From Shewanella aestuarii (lineage in GTDB: Bacteria; Pseudomonadota; Gammaproteobacteria; Enterobacterales; Shewanellaceae), in assembly GCF_014647215.1 (NCBI RefSeq), contig NZ_BMOT01000001.1:310001-374000 (forward strand): DNA of 64,000 nt, read 5' to 3'. Below the pieces are notes generated by a model, which made no database searches, was not told where the DNA came from, and was given only the letters and a program-made list of their open reading frames with translations. The translations under genes and the position numbers were made by a program. Positions 16,588-26,313 of this stretch are shown in pieces. Within the stretch, counting starts at the first letter, position 1. Each line of letters starts with the position of its first letter.

Positions 16588-17631
16588 TTATTGAGAATAG
16601 GGTTGGATCACACCTGATTGAGTCCCTTGTGATGGCTCAGTTTGTGGCAAACTTTGCTGTATCGGCTCACCTAAATCAATTGGTTTTACCATGCTTGGTT
16701 GTGCCATTTTTCTGATTTGCATCACAATACCCATTTGCGGGTGATCAAAATAATGGATTTCACCGCTACGGACACGACGGTTTTGAGTTAAAGGGATTGA
16801 CTGCAAAAACGGCTGCATGGTCTTTTCTACTTGCATATTCACGGCATCGAATTGATTAAACTCACTGCGGTTTGACTCGACAAGTTTTTGTGTCGGCTTA
16901 CGTAATGCTAAGTTATTTTCGATGTATAAATAGTGGCTTAAATATATATTGATTGTGCCATCAAGCTCCCATACGGGTTTAACTTGCTCGGTTTGCATCA
17001 TATTACCTAAAGTTGAATAGTCACTCATTGATAATTGATACGCAGGGGCACTGGTGCTTTGGCTGCTGACTTGCTGCCCGTGGTAGTCAAATTGCTTTGA
17101 ATAATCTTTACCACCAAAAATACGCACCGCTTTGGCATAGCGTTTTGACTGCATATTTTGCTGCCAAGTTAGATGCACCATAGGTTTTACGTTGCGTTCG
17201 CGGCTAACGGTTCTAATAATGTCTTTAAATCGACTTTGGCTTTGTGCTAATAGCACTGGGCCTTGGTTTAAGTAGGCCTGTTGCGGACTGGATGCTGCAA
17301 TTTCAACCGGTACTTGGCTAGGATGGCTGCGTACTGTGCTACTGGTTAACGGATCATTACAATCTGGGGTTATGTCAGTAGACCAATCATTGGAGGTGCA
17401 GCCACTTAAACTTGCGGCAACACCAGTGATGTCGGTGCTGATTAATGGCGTGATAAAGTCGATTGCGCGTTCATTAATTTGTGGCGCAGGAGTATTGATC
17501 CATTGCTCTAATGATTGGCTGTCACGCTCAAATATAAACACTTCCACTTCAAACCAAGATTCCGCCTTGGCTTGAACTGACATAGACAACGCACTCAGCG
17601 TTGCCATTGCTATCACTATTTTACGAAGCAC
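16588..17631 (-). CDS. csiV: Peptidoglycan-binding protein CsiV
   Basis: 347 residues with an N-terminal signal peptide (cleavage around VQAKA, about residue 23). The start of the mature protein, SWFEVEVFIFER, is characteristic of CsiV. The family binds peptidoglycan in the periplasm; in Vibrio cholerae it acts with the CRP-like/LpoA-type machinery in cell-shape control. It starts at the mfd stop codon (1 bp overlap), so it is co-transcribed with mfd, the arrangement usual in Shewanella. Confidence 0.85.
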   Translation of the reverse strand: MLRKIVIAMATLSALSMSVQAKAESWFEVEVFIFERDSQSLEQWINTPAPQINERAIDFITPLISTDITGVAASLSGCTSNDWSTDITPDCNDPLTSSTVRSHPSQVPVEIAASSPQQAYLNQGPVLLAQSQSRFKDIIRTVSRERNVKPMVHLTWQQNMQSKRYAKAVRIFGGKDYSKQFDYHGQQVSSQSTSAPAYQLSMSDYSTLGNMMQTEQVKPVWELDGTINIYLSHYLYIENNLALRKPTQKLVESNRSEFNQFDAVNMQVEKTMQPFLQSIPLTQNRRVRSGEIHYFDHPQMGIVMQIRKMAQPSMVKPIDLGEPIQQSLPQTEPSQGTQSGVIQPYSQ

Positions 17632-20600
17632 TATTGCTCTCCAGTTTGATGTTTAGCAAGCTGTTCAAGTAAGGTTTTTAACAATCCGAGTCGCTTTTTA
17701 CTTGTTTCAGCTGGAATGGTGAACTTTAACTTATTTGGCCCATCCATTCGATAGATTTGTGGCTGCTTTTGCAATAAATCGATGATAAACATCGGATCGA
17801 CTTTGTGTTGAGCTCCAAATTCGATGCTGCCACCTTTTGCATGCATCTCAATTCGCTGTAATCCGAGTTCAGTGGCTTGATGCTTGTATAGGGTGATATC
17901 CATCAAATTGCGGGTTGGATCGGGTAACATACCGAAACGGTCAATAAACTCTACTTTAAGTTCATCAATCATTCGCTCTGAATCACAATTGGCAATGCGC
18001 TTATACAATGATAAACGCATATTGACGTCGCTGACATAATCTTCAGGTAGCAGCGCCGCAATGCGTAAATCGATATCACATATGGCGTTCATCATGTAAG
18101 CCAATGAGGGCTCTTTACCTTCTTTTAGCGCTTTAACGGCGGACTCTAACATTTCCATATACAGGCTAAAGCCGATTTTACTGATGTGGCCGCTTTGCTC
18201 ATCACCGAGTAATTCACCGGCACCACGAATTTCAAGATCCTGAGTGGCCAGTAAAAAACCTGCGCCTAGATCTTCCAGTGCATCAATGGCTTCTAGCCGC
18301 TTACGCGCATCGGCTGTCATGCGTTTGGGATGTGGCGTCATCATATAAGCGTATGCCTGATGATGGGAGCGCCCCACACGACCACGTAATTGATGTAACT
18401 GGGCGAGACCAAACATATCGGCGCGGTGGATTAAAATGGTGTTGGCGCTGGGCACGTCAATACCGGTTTCAATGATGGTAGTACATACCAGCACGTTAAA
18501 CCTTTGGTGGTAAAAATCAGACATGACTTTTTCTAAATCACGTTCGCGCATTTGTCCATGTGCAGTAACCACACGAGCTTCAGGAATAATGTCACGAATT
18601 TCTTGAGCGGCTTTTTCAATCGTTTCAACATTATTGTGCAAGTAATACACCTGACCACCACGCAAAATTTCCCGTAATATCGCTTCTCTTACCGTGGCAA
18701 TATCGTACTCACGTACGAAGGTTTTAACCGCTAAACGTTTGGCTGGTGGCGTGGCAATAATGGATAAGTCACGCATGCCTGACATGGCCATATTCAAGGT
18801 ACGAGGAATAGGAGTTGCGGTTAAGGTTAAAATATCTACATTGGCGCGCAGGGCTTTAATTTTTTCTTTTTGGCGGACACCAAATCGATGCTCTTCATCA
18901 ATAATTAATAAGCCGAGATTATCGAAGTTGGCCTCTGCGGTGAGTAGTTTGTGCGTACCAATCACAATATCTACTTTACCTTCGCCTAACGCTTCGACAA
19001 CTTGGCTTTGTTCTTTAGCGCTTTTGAAGCGTGACATTACTTCAATCACAATCGGCCAATCCGCGAATCGGTCTTTAAAGTTTTCATAATGTTGTTGAGC
19101 AAGCAGGGTGGTTGGCACGAGTACCACAACCTGTTTACCCGCATTGACGGCAACAAAAGCGGCGCGCATGGCAACTTCGGTTTTACCAAAGCCAACATCA
19201 CCACACACTAATCTGTCCATGGCCATCGGCGCTTGTAAATCCGCTAGCACGGCATGAATTGCACTTTCTTGATCGACGGTTTCTTCAAACGGAAAACCTT
19301 GGGCAAAAACGGCGTATTCATCTTCATCTAACGACAATGCTTCACCAGGTCTTGATTGGCGACGGGCGTACACATCTAATAACTCAGCGGCGACATCACG
19401 AATACGCTCGATGGCTTTTTTCTTCGCTTTGGCCCAAGTTTCATTACCCAATTTATTCAGTTGGGTATTGTCATCATTACCAACACTGTAGCGGCTGATA
19501 AGGTGCAATGACGATACGGGGACATATAATTTATCTCCGCCGGCATATTCTAACTTTAAGTATTCAGCCACTAAGCCACCGGTATCAAGGGTTTCTAATC
19601 CTTGATACAGTGCAACGCCGTGCTCTAAGTGCACAATTGGTTGACCGACTTTTAATTCGGCTAAGTTTTTGACTAAAACATCTGAACTGACTTGTTTTTG
19701 TTTTTCTCGGCGGCGTTGCTGTGAAATTCGGTGACCGAATAGCTCAGTTTCACAAATGATACTGACTTTACCCTTAGCACCAAGCTCAAGCTCACAACCT
19801 CTTGATAATGGCGATACAATTAAGCCAATAAACTCTTTCGCGCTAACGTAATCATCAATATGCTTGAATAATTTAGGTTTAATGCCGATTTTGGCCAGTA
19901 ACTCTACCAGAGCTTCGCGGCGGCCTTCAGACTCAGCCACAAATAGCATTTGTGGCTGCTTTTGGCTGTAATCCTGTAATGCCTGCATGGGTTGTTTAAG
20001 CTTATGGTTGGCATTGATATCACCAATCGGTTTTGCTTTAACCATTTGCGCCGCTTTAGGCGCTGACTCTGAGTCTAGCTGCCCATCATCCGTGACGGTT
20101 GCCTGAATAAACTGACTGCGCGGCATCGGTTTAAATGCGGCAAATAATTGTTCAGTTAATAAATACAGCTCTTTGGGTTCGAGTAACGGCCGGAGTGGAT
20201 CGACGCGGCGATCTTCATAACGGCTATGTATTTCATTTAAGTGTTGTTCGCAGGCTTTCTCAATATCACCTAAGGTAATAAGTTGGCTTTGCTGGGGTAA
20301 ATAATCAAATAATGAGGCACTGTCATCAAAAAATAATGGCAAATAGTTTTCAATACCTGCGGGCATGAGATTACGGCTAACCAGTTGATAAACAGACTCA
20401 GCCTCTTTTGATATCACTTCAAAACGGCGACGATAGCGTAATCTAAATCCTTCAATCGCGGCGCTGTCTGTTGGAAACTCTTTGGCTGGTAACATGCGAA
20501 TGTGTTCAAGTGCCATGCCTGAGCGCTGGGTATCAACATCAAAAAAGCGAATTGATTCAACCTCGTCATCGAATAACTCAATTCGTAACGGTTGTTTTGA

Positions 20601-21140
20601 TCCTGTTGGGAAAATATCAATAATTGAACCACGGATTGCGAACTCACCATGTTCGTACACTTGATCAACAATATGGTAGCCCGTGTCGGTAAGATGCTGA
20701 CGTACTTGATCAAGACTATAAATATCGCCTTTTTTCAAAATCATGACGTTGGCGGTTAAAAAAGCCTTGGGTGGCAAACGCACCATCAATGTGTTAACCG
20801 GCACAATGACCACGTTGTGGCTGCTTTGGCTGATTTGCGCTAATGACTCAAGACGCTGCGAAATCAGATCCTGATGGGGCGAAAAACTGTCATACGGCAA
20901 GGTTTCACGATCGGGGAATAAACACACATTGACCGTAGAATTTGCCAGTAAATAACTTAATTCTGCTTCTAATGCTAGCGCACTTGGTGTGTCGTGGGTA
21001 ACGACCAGACTGGTGCCTGAATGTTGGTTAATTAAGTTTGCCACTGTCAGCGCTTGGGAGACTCCGCCTAGCGTAGATAAAATTTGCTGATGTTGGCCTT
21101 TTTTGACACTTGGCGGGGCTGTTACACTAAATTGCTTCAT
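17631..21140 (-). CDS. mfd: Transcription-repair coupling factor Mfd
   Basis: 1169 residues, full length. UvrB-homology region at the N-terminus, RNA-polymerase-interaction domain (VHLEHGVALYQGL), then superfamily 2 translocase motifs: Walker A GDVGFGKTE, DEEHRFGV, TATPIPRTL, and QLRGRVGRS. The TRCF C-terminal domain follows. It removes RNA polymerase stalled at lesions and recruits UvrA. First gene of an mfd-csiV operon. Confidence 0.98.
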   Translation of the reverse strand: MKQFSVTAPPSVKKGQHQQILSTLGGVSQALTVANLINQHSGTSLVVTHDTPSALALEAELSYLLANSTVNVCLFPDRETLPYDSFSPHQDLISQRLESLAQISQSSHNVVIVPVNTLMVRLPPKAFLTANVMILKKGDIYSLDQVRQHLTDTGYHIVDQVYEHGEFAIRGSIIDIFPTGSKQPLRIELFDDEVESIRFFDVDTQRSGMALEHIRMLPAKEFPTDSAAIEGFRLRYRRRFEVISKEAESVYQLVSRNLMPAGIENYLPLFFDDSASLFDYLPQQSQLITLGDIEKACEQHLNEIHSRYEDRRVDPLRPLLEPKELYLLTEQLFAAFKPMPRSQFIQATVTDDGQLDSESAPKAAQMVKAKPIGDINANHKLKQPMQALQDYSQKQPQMLFVAESEGRREALVELLAKIGIKPKLFKHIDDYVSAKEFIGLIVSPLSRGCELELGAKGKVSIICETELFGHRISQQRRREKQKQVSSDVLVKNLAELKVGQPIVHLEHGVALYQGLETLDTGGLVAEYLKLEYAGGDKLYVPVSSLHLISRYSVGNDDNTQLNKLGNETWAKAKKKAIERIRDVAAELLDVYARRQSRPGEALSLDEDEYAVFAQGFPFEETVDQESAIHAVLADLQAPMAMDRLVCGDVGFGKTEVAMRAAFVAVNAGKQVVVLVPTTLLAQQHYENFKDRFADWPIVIEVMSRFKSAKEQSQVVEALGEGKVDIVIGTHKLLTAEANFDNLGLLIIDEEHRFGVRQKEKIKALRANVDILTLTATPIPRTLNMAMSGMRDLSIIATPPAKRLAVKTFVREYDIATVREAILREILRGGQVYYLHNNVETIEKAAQEIRDIIPEARVVTAHGQMRERDLEKVMSDFYHQRFNVLVCTTIIETGIDVPSANTILIHRADMFGLAQLHQLRGRVGRSHHQAYAYMMTPHPKRMTADARKRLEAIDALEDLGAGFLLATQDLEIRGAGELLGDEQSGHISKIGFSLYMEMLESAVKALKEGKEPSLAYMMNAICDIDLRIAALLPEDYVSDVNMRLSLYKRIANCDSERMIDELKVEFIDRFGMLPDPTRNLMDITLYKHQATELGLQRIEMHAKGGSIEFGAQHKVDPMFIIDLLQKQPQIYRMDGPNKLKFTIPAETSKKRLGLLKTLLEQLAKHQTGEQ

Positions 21141-21168
21141 GAAATTGATTAACTTGTATTAAGAGAAC

Positions 21169-21780
21169 TTACAGATTGTCATTACGTTGCTGCTTGCGCA
21201 GTTTGAGCATTTTTTGTTGTACATTTAAGCTGGCTTTCACTAATTGCTCGATATCTTCATCTAAAATCTGGGTGTAGGTGAGTTCGATATGCCATGACGG
21301 TGAGGCTGCTGTTACGTCAAGCGCTTGGGCTTCTAGATTGACCTGTTTAGCGGCGGTGACTTTACAAATGCACAGCACAGCAACCACCTCAGCGTGAAGA
21401 TAAATGTGGCAGCTAAAAAGAGATCCCACTGCAATTGGGGTAGTCGATTGAATACTTAAACCACTGCCACCAAATTGAAGCCCTTGATATTGTTGACCCG
21501 TTTGGGTTTCTTTTTCTAACACGTGCTGTAACACTAAGTCCACTTTACGCGATTGAAGTTTTAAAAATTCGACAATGGATTTTGTTTCGCTGTCTAGCTG
21601 GCGTAATTGCATTAAGCAGTTAGCTTCAAGCGCTTTGACTTCAGACAAGAGTTTCAAGCCCGTGGATTGCATTTGCCGCAATTGGTTATCGTCAGGTATC
21701 GGGCGTTGATTATCCCAAGCATTAAGATAAACATTAAACTCGTGAGGCACGCTAAAATAAGAATTGCTATCGTTTATCAA
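21169..21780 (-). CDS. PilZ-like domain protein
   Basis: 203 residues starting at TTG 21780, supported by AGAGG about 7 bp upstream; there is no nearby in-frame ATG. The N-terminal half is helical and probably coiled. The C-terminal half (about 100-185) has a PilZ-like beta-barrel pattern (GGSGLSIQS), but the canonical c-di-GMP-binding RxxxR and (D/N)xSxxG motifs are incomplete. Cytosolic, possibly a degenerate c-di-GMP receptor. It lies between mfd and the divergent lolCDE operon. Confidence 0.6.
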   Translation of the reverse strand: MINDSNSYFSVPHEFNVYLNAWDNQRPIPDDNQLRQMQSTGLKLLSEVKALEANCLMQLRQLDSETKSIVEFLKLQSRKVDLVLQHVLEKETQTGQQYQGLQFGGSGLSIQSTTPIAVGSLFSCHIYLHAEVVAVLCICKVTAAKQVNLEAQALDVTAASPSWHIELTYTQILDEDIEQLVKASLNVQQKMLKLRKQQRNDNL

Positions 21781-21936
21781 GGTTTGCCTCTTTATTTATC
21801 AAACTAATACCCCTATTATCGTGCCCAACTTGATGGTTTAGCAAGTCATAAGCTTTTAACGTGAGTTTTAGCCTAGTTTTTGACTCAGATATAACCAATA
21901 TACGCCCGAAATACGGCAGTGGATGACAAATTTTAT

Positions 21937-23181
21937 ATGAATTTTGGATTTTCTTTTTTTGTGGGGTATCGCTATTGGCGCGCACGTAAAGCCAATGCCT
22001 TTGCTTCATTTATTACTCTGTTTGCTGTGTCGGGCATTTTTTTAGGCGTGGCGGCGTTGATTGTTGTTAGTTCTGTGATGAATGGTCTTGAAGGCCAACT
22101 TAAAAACCGTATTTTAGGTGCTGTGCCACAACTTACGCTTATTAATGACGCTGGTTTTGACGACTGGCAAGCAAGTGTTTTATCCGTTAAGCAAGATACG
22201 CGTTTACAACATGACATCATGGGTATTGTACCGAGTGCGACCACTCAAGGTATGTTGCAATCCAGTTCAAATATTGCCGCCGCTCAAGTGTTAGGGGTAT
22301 TCCCTGAACTTGAACAGGGGTTATCCAGTATTATTTCTCATACTTACTCAAGCGCGTTTGATGCGCTTACGCCAGGCAGTTATGCCATTGTGTTAGGCAG
22401 TGAGCTGGCGAGGAAATTAGGCGTAAAACCCGACGATGAAATTCGTATTTTAAGCGGTGATGGCGTGGTTTATTCCCCCCTTGGGCCAGTGCCGAGCCAA
22501 CGTAAGTTTAAAGTAGCAGGCGTGTTTGAAATGGGCGCGCAGGTCGATGCCTCGGTGGCTTATGTGCATTATCAAGATGCGCGCCGCTTAATGCGCCAAA
22601 ACCCCAACGTGATCTCGGAATTAAGGGTTTACTTAAACGATCCTTTTAATGTTGCCAGCATCACACCGTTAATCACAGATACCTTAAACCAGCAAGGTAT
22701 TAAAGTTGCTAGCCGTGATTGGCGTGACGACTTCGGCCATCTATTTGCCGCCGTGAAAATGGAAAAGAATATGATGTCGTTAATGTTGAGTTTAATAGTT
22801 GCGGTTGCGGCTTTTAATATTGTCTCGGCTTTGGTGATGATGGTAGTGGATAAAACCACTGACGTTGCCGTATTAAAAACCCAGGGGCTTACCACTGCTG
22901 CGGTGATGAATATCTTTATCGTGCAGGGATCACTGAATGCCGTTTTAGGCTTAGTGATAGGCACCTTAACCGGCATTGTGCTTACCCTTAATTTGAATGA
23001 GATTTTAACCACATTAGGCATATCTATTCTTGGCGCAGGTCAAACGCTTCCGGTGCAATTATCACTGGCACAATTGACAGTGATTGTGGTTGGCACTTTA
23101 TTCATTACCCTGATTGCCACTATTTATCCAGCGTTACGTGCCGCTAAAGTTCAACCTGCTACTGCATTGAGATACGAATAA
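21937..23181 (+). CDS. lolC: Lipoprotein-releasing system permease LolC
   Basis: 414 residues from the ATG at 21937; an upstream in-frame GTG at 21919 has no ribosome site. The architecture is one N-terminal TM segment, a large periplasmic domain and three C-terminal TM segments, the MacB/LolC fold. It forms the inner-membrane LolCDE complex that loads outer-membrane lipoproteins onto LolA. The stop overlaps the lolD start (TAATG). Confidence 0.93.
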   Translation: MNFGFSFFVGYRYWRARKANAFASFITLFAVSGIFLGVAALIVVSSVMNGLEGQLKNRILGAVPQLTLINDAGFDDWQASVLSVKQDTRLQHDIMGIVPSATTQGMLQSSSNIAAAQVLGVFPELEQGLSSIISHTYSSAFDALTPGSYAIVLGSELARKLGVKPDDEIRILSGDGVVYSPLGPVPSQRKFKVAGVFEMGAQVDASVAYVHYQDARRLMRQNPNVISELRVYLNDPFNVASITPLITDTLNQQGIKVASRDWRDDFGHLFAAVKMEKNMMSLMLSLIVAVAAFNIVSALVMMVVDKTTDVAVLKTQGLTTAAVMNIFIVQGSLNAVLGLVIGTLTGIVLTLNLNEILTTLGISILGAGQTLPVQLSLAQLTVIVVGTLFITLIATIYPALRAAKVQPATALRYE

Positions 23182-23888
23182 TGACCCAAACTAAACAAGT
23201 ATTACTGCAAGTTAATCATGTCAGTAAACATTATCACGATGGCGAAGTGACTACCCAGGTACTCAAAGATGTCAATCTTGAAGTATATAAAGGCGAGCAG
23301 TTAGCCATTGTGGGCAGTTCGGGTTCAGGTAAAAGTACCTTACTGCATTTAATGGGCACCTTAGATACTCCAAGCGATGGTCAGGTGTTACTCGATGGTG
23401 CTGACATTTACCAACTATCAGCGGCAAAGCAAGCCAAATTGAGAAATGAAGACTTAGGTTTTATTTATCAATTCCACCATCTTTTGCCTGAGTTCAGTGC
23501 AATTGAAAATGTGGCGATGCCAGCTTTTATTCAAGGTAAGGATAAGCAGCAATCTTTGCAAAACGCCAAAGTCTTGCTCGAACGTGTTGGGCTTGGGCAC
23601 AGATTGCAACATATTCCTGCGCAGTTATCGGGCGGTGAAAGACAACGCGTTGCTATTGCCAGAGCCTTAATCAATCAACCAAAGTTGGTGTTGGCTGATG
23701 AACCTACGGGTAACTTAGACGCCAACAGTGGTGAAACGGTTTATCAATTGATCCGTGAATTAGCCCAGCAGTTTGGTACGGCTTTTGTTGTGGTAACCCA
23801 TGATCACAAACTAGCAGCAAAAATGGACCGCCAATTAACCATGAAAGACGGTGTGTTACAGGTGTCAGCAGGTAACATTAATGAGTAA
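23181..23888 (+). CDS. lolD: Lipoprotein-releasing ATPase LolD
   Basis: 235 residues. Walker A GSSGSGKST (45-53), signature LSGGERQRVAIARAL and Walker B LVLADEPTG are intact. It is the cytoplasmic ATPase of LolCDE. It overlaps both neighbours, consistent with a tightly coupled operon. Confidence 0.97.
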   Translation: MTQTKQVLLQVNHVSKHYHDGEVTTQVLKDVNLEVYKGEQLAIVGSSGSGKSTLLHLMGTLDTPSDGQVLLDGADIYQLSAAKQAKLRNEDLGFIYQFHHLLPEFSAIENVAMPAFIQGKDKQQSLQNAKVLLERVGLGHRLQHIPAQLSGGERQRVAIARALINQPKLVLADEPTGNLDANSGETVYQLIRELAQQFGTAFVVVTHDHKLAAKMDRQLTMKDGVLQVSAGNINE

Positions 23889-25122
23889 ATGGTTACCGTT
23901 TTTAATCGGTTGGCGTTTTTATCGCGCTAGACAAAACAATGGCTTTATCGGCTTTATTTCATTTGCCTCGACTGCAGGTATTGCACTGGGTGTCGCAGTG
24001 CTTATCATTGTATTGTCGGCAATGAATGGCTTTGAAAAAGAACTGCAAAATCGTTTACTTGGGGTGATTTCTCACGGTGAACTCGTTGGAGTGAACGAAC
24101 CTATTCATGATTGGTTAGCTATTGCTGAAACCGCTAAACAAATTCCTCAGATCACAGGGGTTGCGCCTTTTGTGCGTTTACAAGGTTTGGTGCAGAAACC
24201 CGGTGGCTTTCAAGGTATTGTGGTAAACGGTATCGACACTGAATATGAACAGCAAGTGTCGCATATTGCCCAGTATATGGATGACAGTGCTTGGCAATCT
24301 TTGCAAGGTAATGACAATCATATCGTTTTGGGACGTAGTTTATTAGATAAACTGCAATTAAAGGTGGGTGATACCTTGGCAATGTATACACCAGATGCTA
24401 ACAACAATCGCTTGAGCGCAGCTAAAAGCCATCGATTTACCGTCAGCGGTGTGTATGATTTGGGCGGTGAAATTGAAGCGTCTCAAGCCTATGTCCCACT
24501 TAAATATTTAAGTGATTTACTAAATCTAGGCACTGGCGTTAGTGGAGTGCGCTTGCAAGTGGATAATGTGTTTAATGCGCCAGGTATTACCCGTGATTTA
24601 GGCTATGCCCAAGAGCAATATCTCTATCTAAATGATTGGACACGTTCGCAAGGCCATTTATATCAGGATATTCAACTTGTCAGAATGGTGATGTATCTAG
24701 TGTTAGCGTTAGTGATCGCAGTGGCCTGCTTTAATATTGTTTCTACTTTGGTGATGGCGGTACGCGATAAGGCTTCTGAAATTGCGATTTTAATGACAAT
24801 GGGATTAAAGCGCTCTGCCATCATGACCATATTTATTATGCAGGGCGGATTAAATGGCTTGTTAGGTTGCAGTTTAGGCGGGGCAATTGGGGTTGTAGTT
24901 GCACTTAAATTGAGCAGTATTGCTAAAGGTATTGAATCTATTTTTGGTATTCAGTTATTAGATTCAGATATTTATTTTATTGATTTTTTACCATCACAGC
25001 TACAAATTCATGATGTGATTTTTGTGGTTGTATTGGGCTTAGTGATGAGTTTAATTGCAACGATTTATCCAGCTTGGAAAGCAACAAAAATAGCACCTGC
25101 AGCAGCACTCGCCGGTCGATAA
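23881..25122 (+). CDS. lolE: Lipoprotein-releasing system permease LolE
   Basis: 413 residues from the ATG at 23881, which overlaps the lolD stop by 8 bp. A longer frame begins inside lolD and is discounted. It has the same four-TM plus periplasmic domain layout as LolC, with the conserved LSAMNGFEKELQ segment. Together with LolC it gives the two-permease (LolCDE) version rather than a LolF homodimer. Confidence 0.94.
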   Translation: MSKWLPFLIGWRFYRARQNNGFIGFISFASTAGIALGVAVLIIVLSAMNGFEKELQNRLLGVISHGELVGVNEPIHDWLAIAETAKQIPQITGVAPFVRLQGLVQKPGGFQGIVVNGIDTEYEQQVSHIAQYMDDSAWQSLQGNDNHIVLGRSLLDKLQLKVGDTLAMYTPDANNNRLSAAKSHRFTVSGVYDLGGEIEASQAYVPLKYLSDLLNLGTGVSGVRLQVDNVFNAPGITRDLGYAQEQYLYLNDWTRSQGHLYQDIQLVRMVMYLVLALVIAVACFNIVSTLVMAVRDKASEIAILMTMGLKRSAIMTIFIMQGGLNGLLGCSLGGAIGVVVALKLSSIAKGIESIFGIQLLDSDIYFIDFLPSQLQIHDVIFVVVLGLVMSLIATIYPAWKATKIAPAAALAGR

Positions 25123-25183
25123 ATTGGGTTCTTAAATAAGGCAATACGGTGATGACCACTAATGCTCAACTATCGTCACCTGT

Positions 25184-25381
25184 GTTGCACACACATCGCT
25201 TGGTATAGAGTGCTGGCCATTACCGATTGCTTAAATATAGCCAGCATTGGTCTGCTTGAGAAAGTCGGATTTCGCCGTGAAGGACATTTTATTCAACATA
25301 CAATGTTTAAGGGAGTGGTGTGATGAATACCAATACGCAATGCTAGCCAGTGAATTTAAACTGTTCAGAAAACCTAACTAG
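25184..25381 (+). pseudogene. GNAT acetyltransferase remnant (RimJ/RimL type)
   Basis: Only the C-terminal third survives. VLAITDCLNIASIGLLEKVG then FRREGHFIQ is the typical acetyl-CoA-binding region; after a frameshift near 25317 the frame continues as CDEYQYAMLASEF to a TAG at 25379-25381. A second frameshift near 25200 separates an HRLV segment. No start or N-terminal domain remains. Confidence 0.8.
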
Positions 25382-25389
25382 AGCACTTC

Positions 25390-25644
25390 ATGTCCTGTCA
25401 TCAATGTGATGAGTCAATTTTTATCCAAAAGCTTGGTCGTTGCTATCGCTGCATGGCACAACTTAGCCTTTTATCAGTGATCGGCTGGCCGCTTTGGTGG
25501 TGGTTTTTCGCTGAACACCCCAAAACCGTTGAATCGATAGCGTTACTATTTTTCTGTGTGGCTTTTAGTGGCTTGTTGTTTCTGCATCTAGTGTTTTGGT
25601 GGTTTTACCGAATAAAAAACACCGTAAACCGTCAGCATAAATAA
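25390..25644 (+). CDS. DUF3624 small membrane protein
   Basis: 84 residues. Two CxxC pairs (C3/C6 and C18/C21) look like a small zinc ribbon. Two hydrophobic segments follow (about 25-42 and 50-72). This matches the DUF3624 family of Vibrio and Shewanella. Function unknown; inner membrane likely. It starts 8 bp after the GNAT remnant ends. Confidence 0.8.
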   Translation: MSCHQCDESIFIQKLGRCYRCMAQLSLLSVIGWPLWWWFFAEHPKTVESIALLFFCVAFSGLLFLHLVFWWFYRIKNTVNRQHK

Positions 25645-25778
25645 GCATTCAGCTACATCAATACCTTACCGGTTAATGTTGGGGATGAAAGTTGAGGTGA
25701 TTTTTGAACTGTGGTTTCAATCAGACCGTAATTGCACTTAACCGATGACGTTTTAGTCAATTAGATCTGAGGGGTTAT

Positions 25779-26282
25779 CTATTTTCTTTTTTGCCATTTA
25801 AATAGAATTGAATATTTCCATAAACTATTAATAACCAAATAACCGACAGAAGCACAGACGATGCCTAATACAAAACATCCCAGTAAAAATGGTGGGCCAA
25901 TTGTCGACAGGGATGCTTCAAGCCATTGCCAACTGGCTTCAAATTCAAAATGCTGACTTTCTAGGCCCAGTAACTTAGAACCCAATAAATAAGCGACGTA
26001 GAACATAAAAGGCATGGTGACAGGATTGGTGATCCACACTAAGGCAACCGCTACCGGAATGTTAACGTTGAACATGATTGCTAAGCCTGCCGCTGCAACC
26101 ATTTGAAATGGCATAGGCATCCAACCGACAAAAAGCCCTACAGCAAACGCCCCAGGGGCAGACTTTCGATTCAATACCCACAGGTTAGGCTTATCTAATA
26201 GTTTGCCGAACACACGCAAATATTTATGCTTTTGCAGTGTTTTAGGATCAGGCATAAATTTTTGTATGAATTTTTTTGGCAT
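25779..26282 (-). CDS. DUF2062 inner-membrane protein
   Basis: 167 residues with several hydrophobic segments and the DUF2062 pattern (PGAFAVGLFVGWMP, WITNPVTMPFMF). Family function is not established. It is divergent from comEC with only 31 bp between the starts, so their promoters must overlap. Confidence 0.88.
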   Translation of the reverse strand: MPKKFIQKFMPDPKTLQKHKYLRVFGKLLDKPNLWVLNRKSAPGAFAVGLFVGWMPMPFQMVAAAGLAIMFNVNIPVAVALVWITNPVTMPFMFYVAYLLGSKLLGLESQHFEFEASWQWLEASLSTIGPPFLLGCFVLGIVCASVGYLVINSLWKYSILFKWQKRK

Positions 26283-26313
26283 CTTAGTTGATTACTGTCT
26301 TTACTAATATCTT

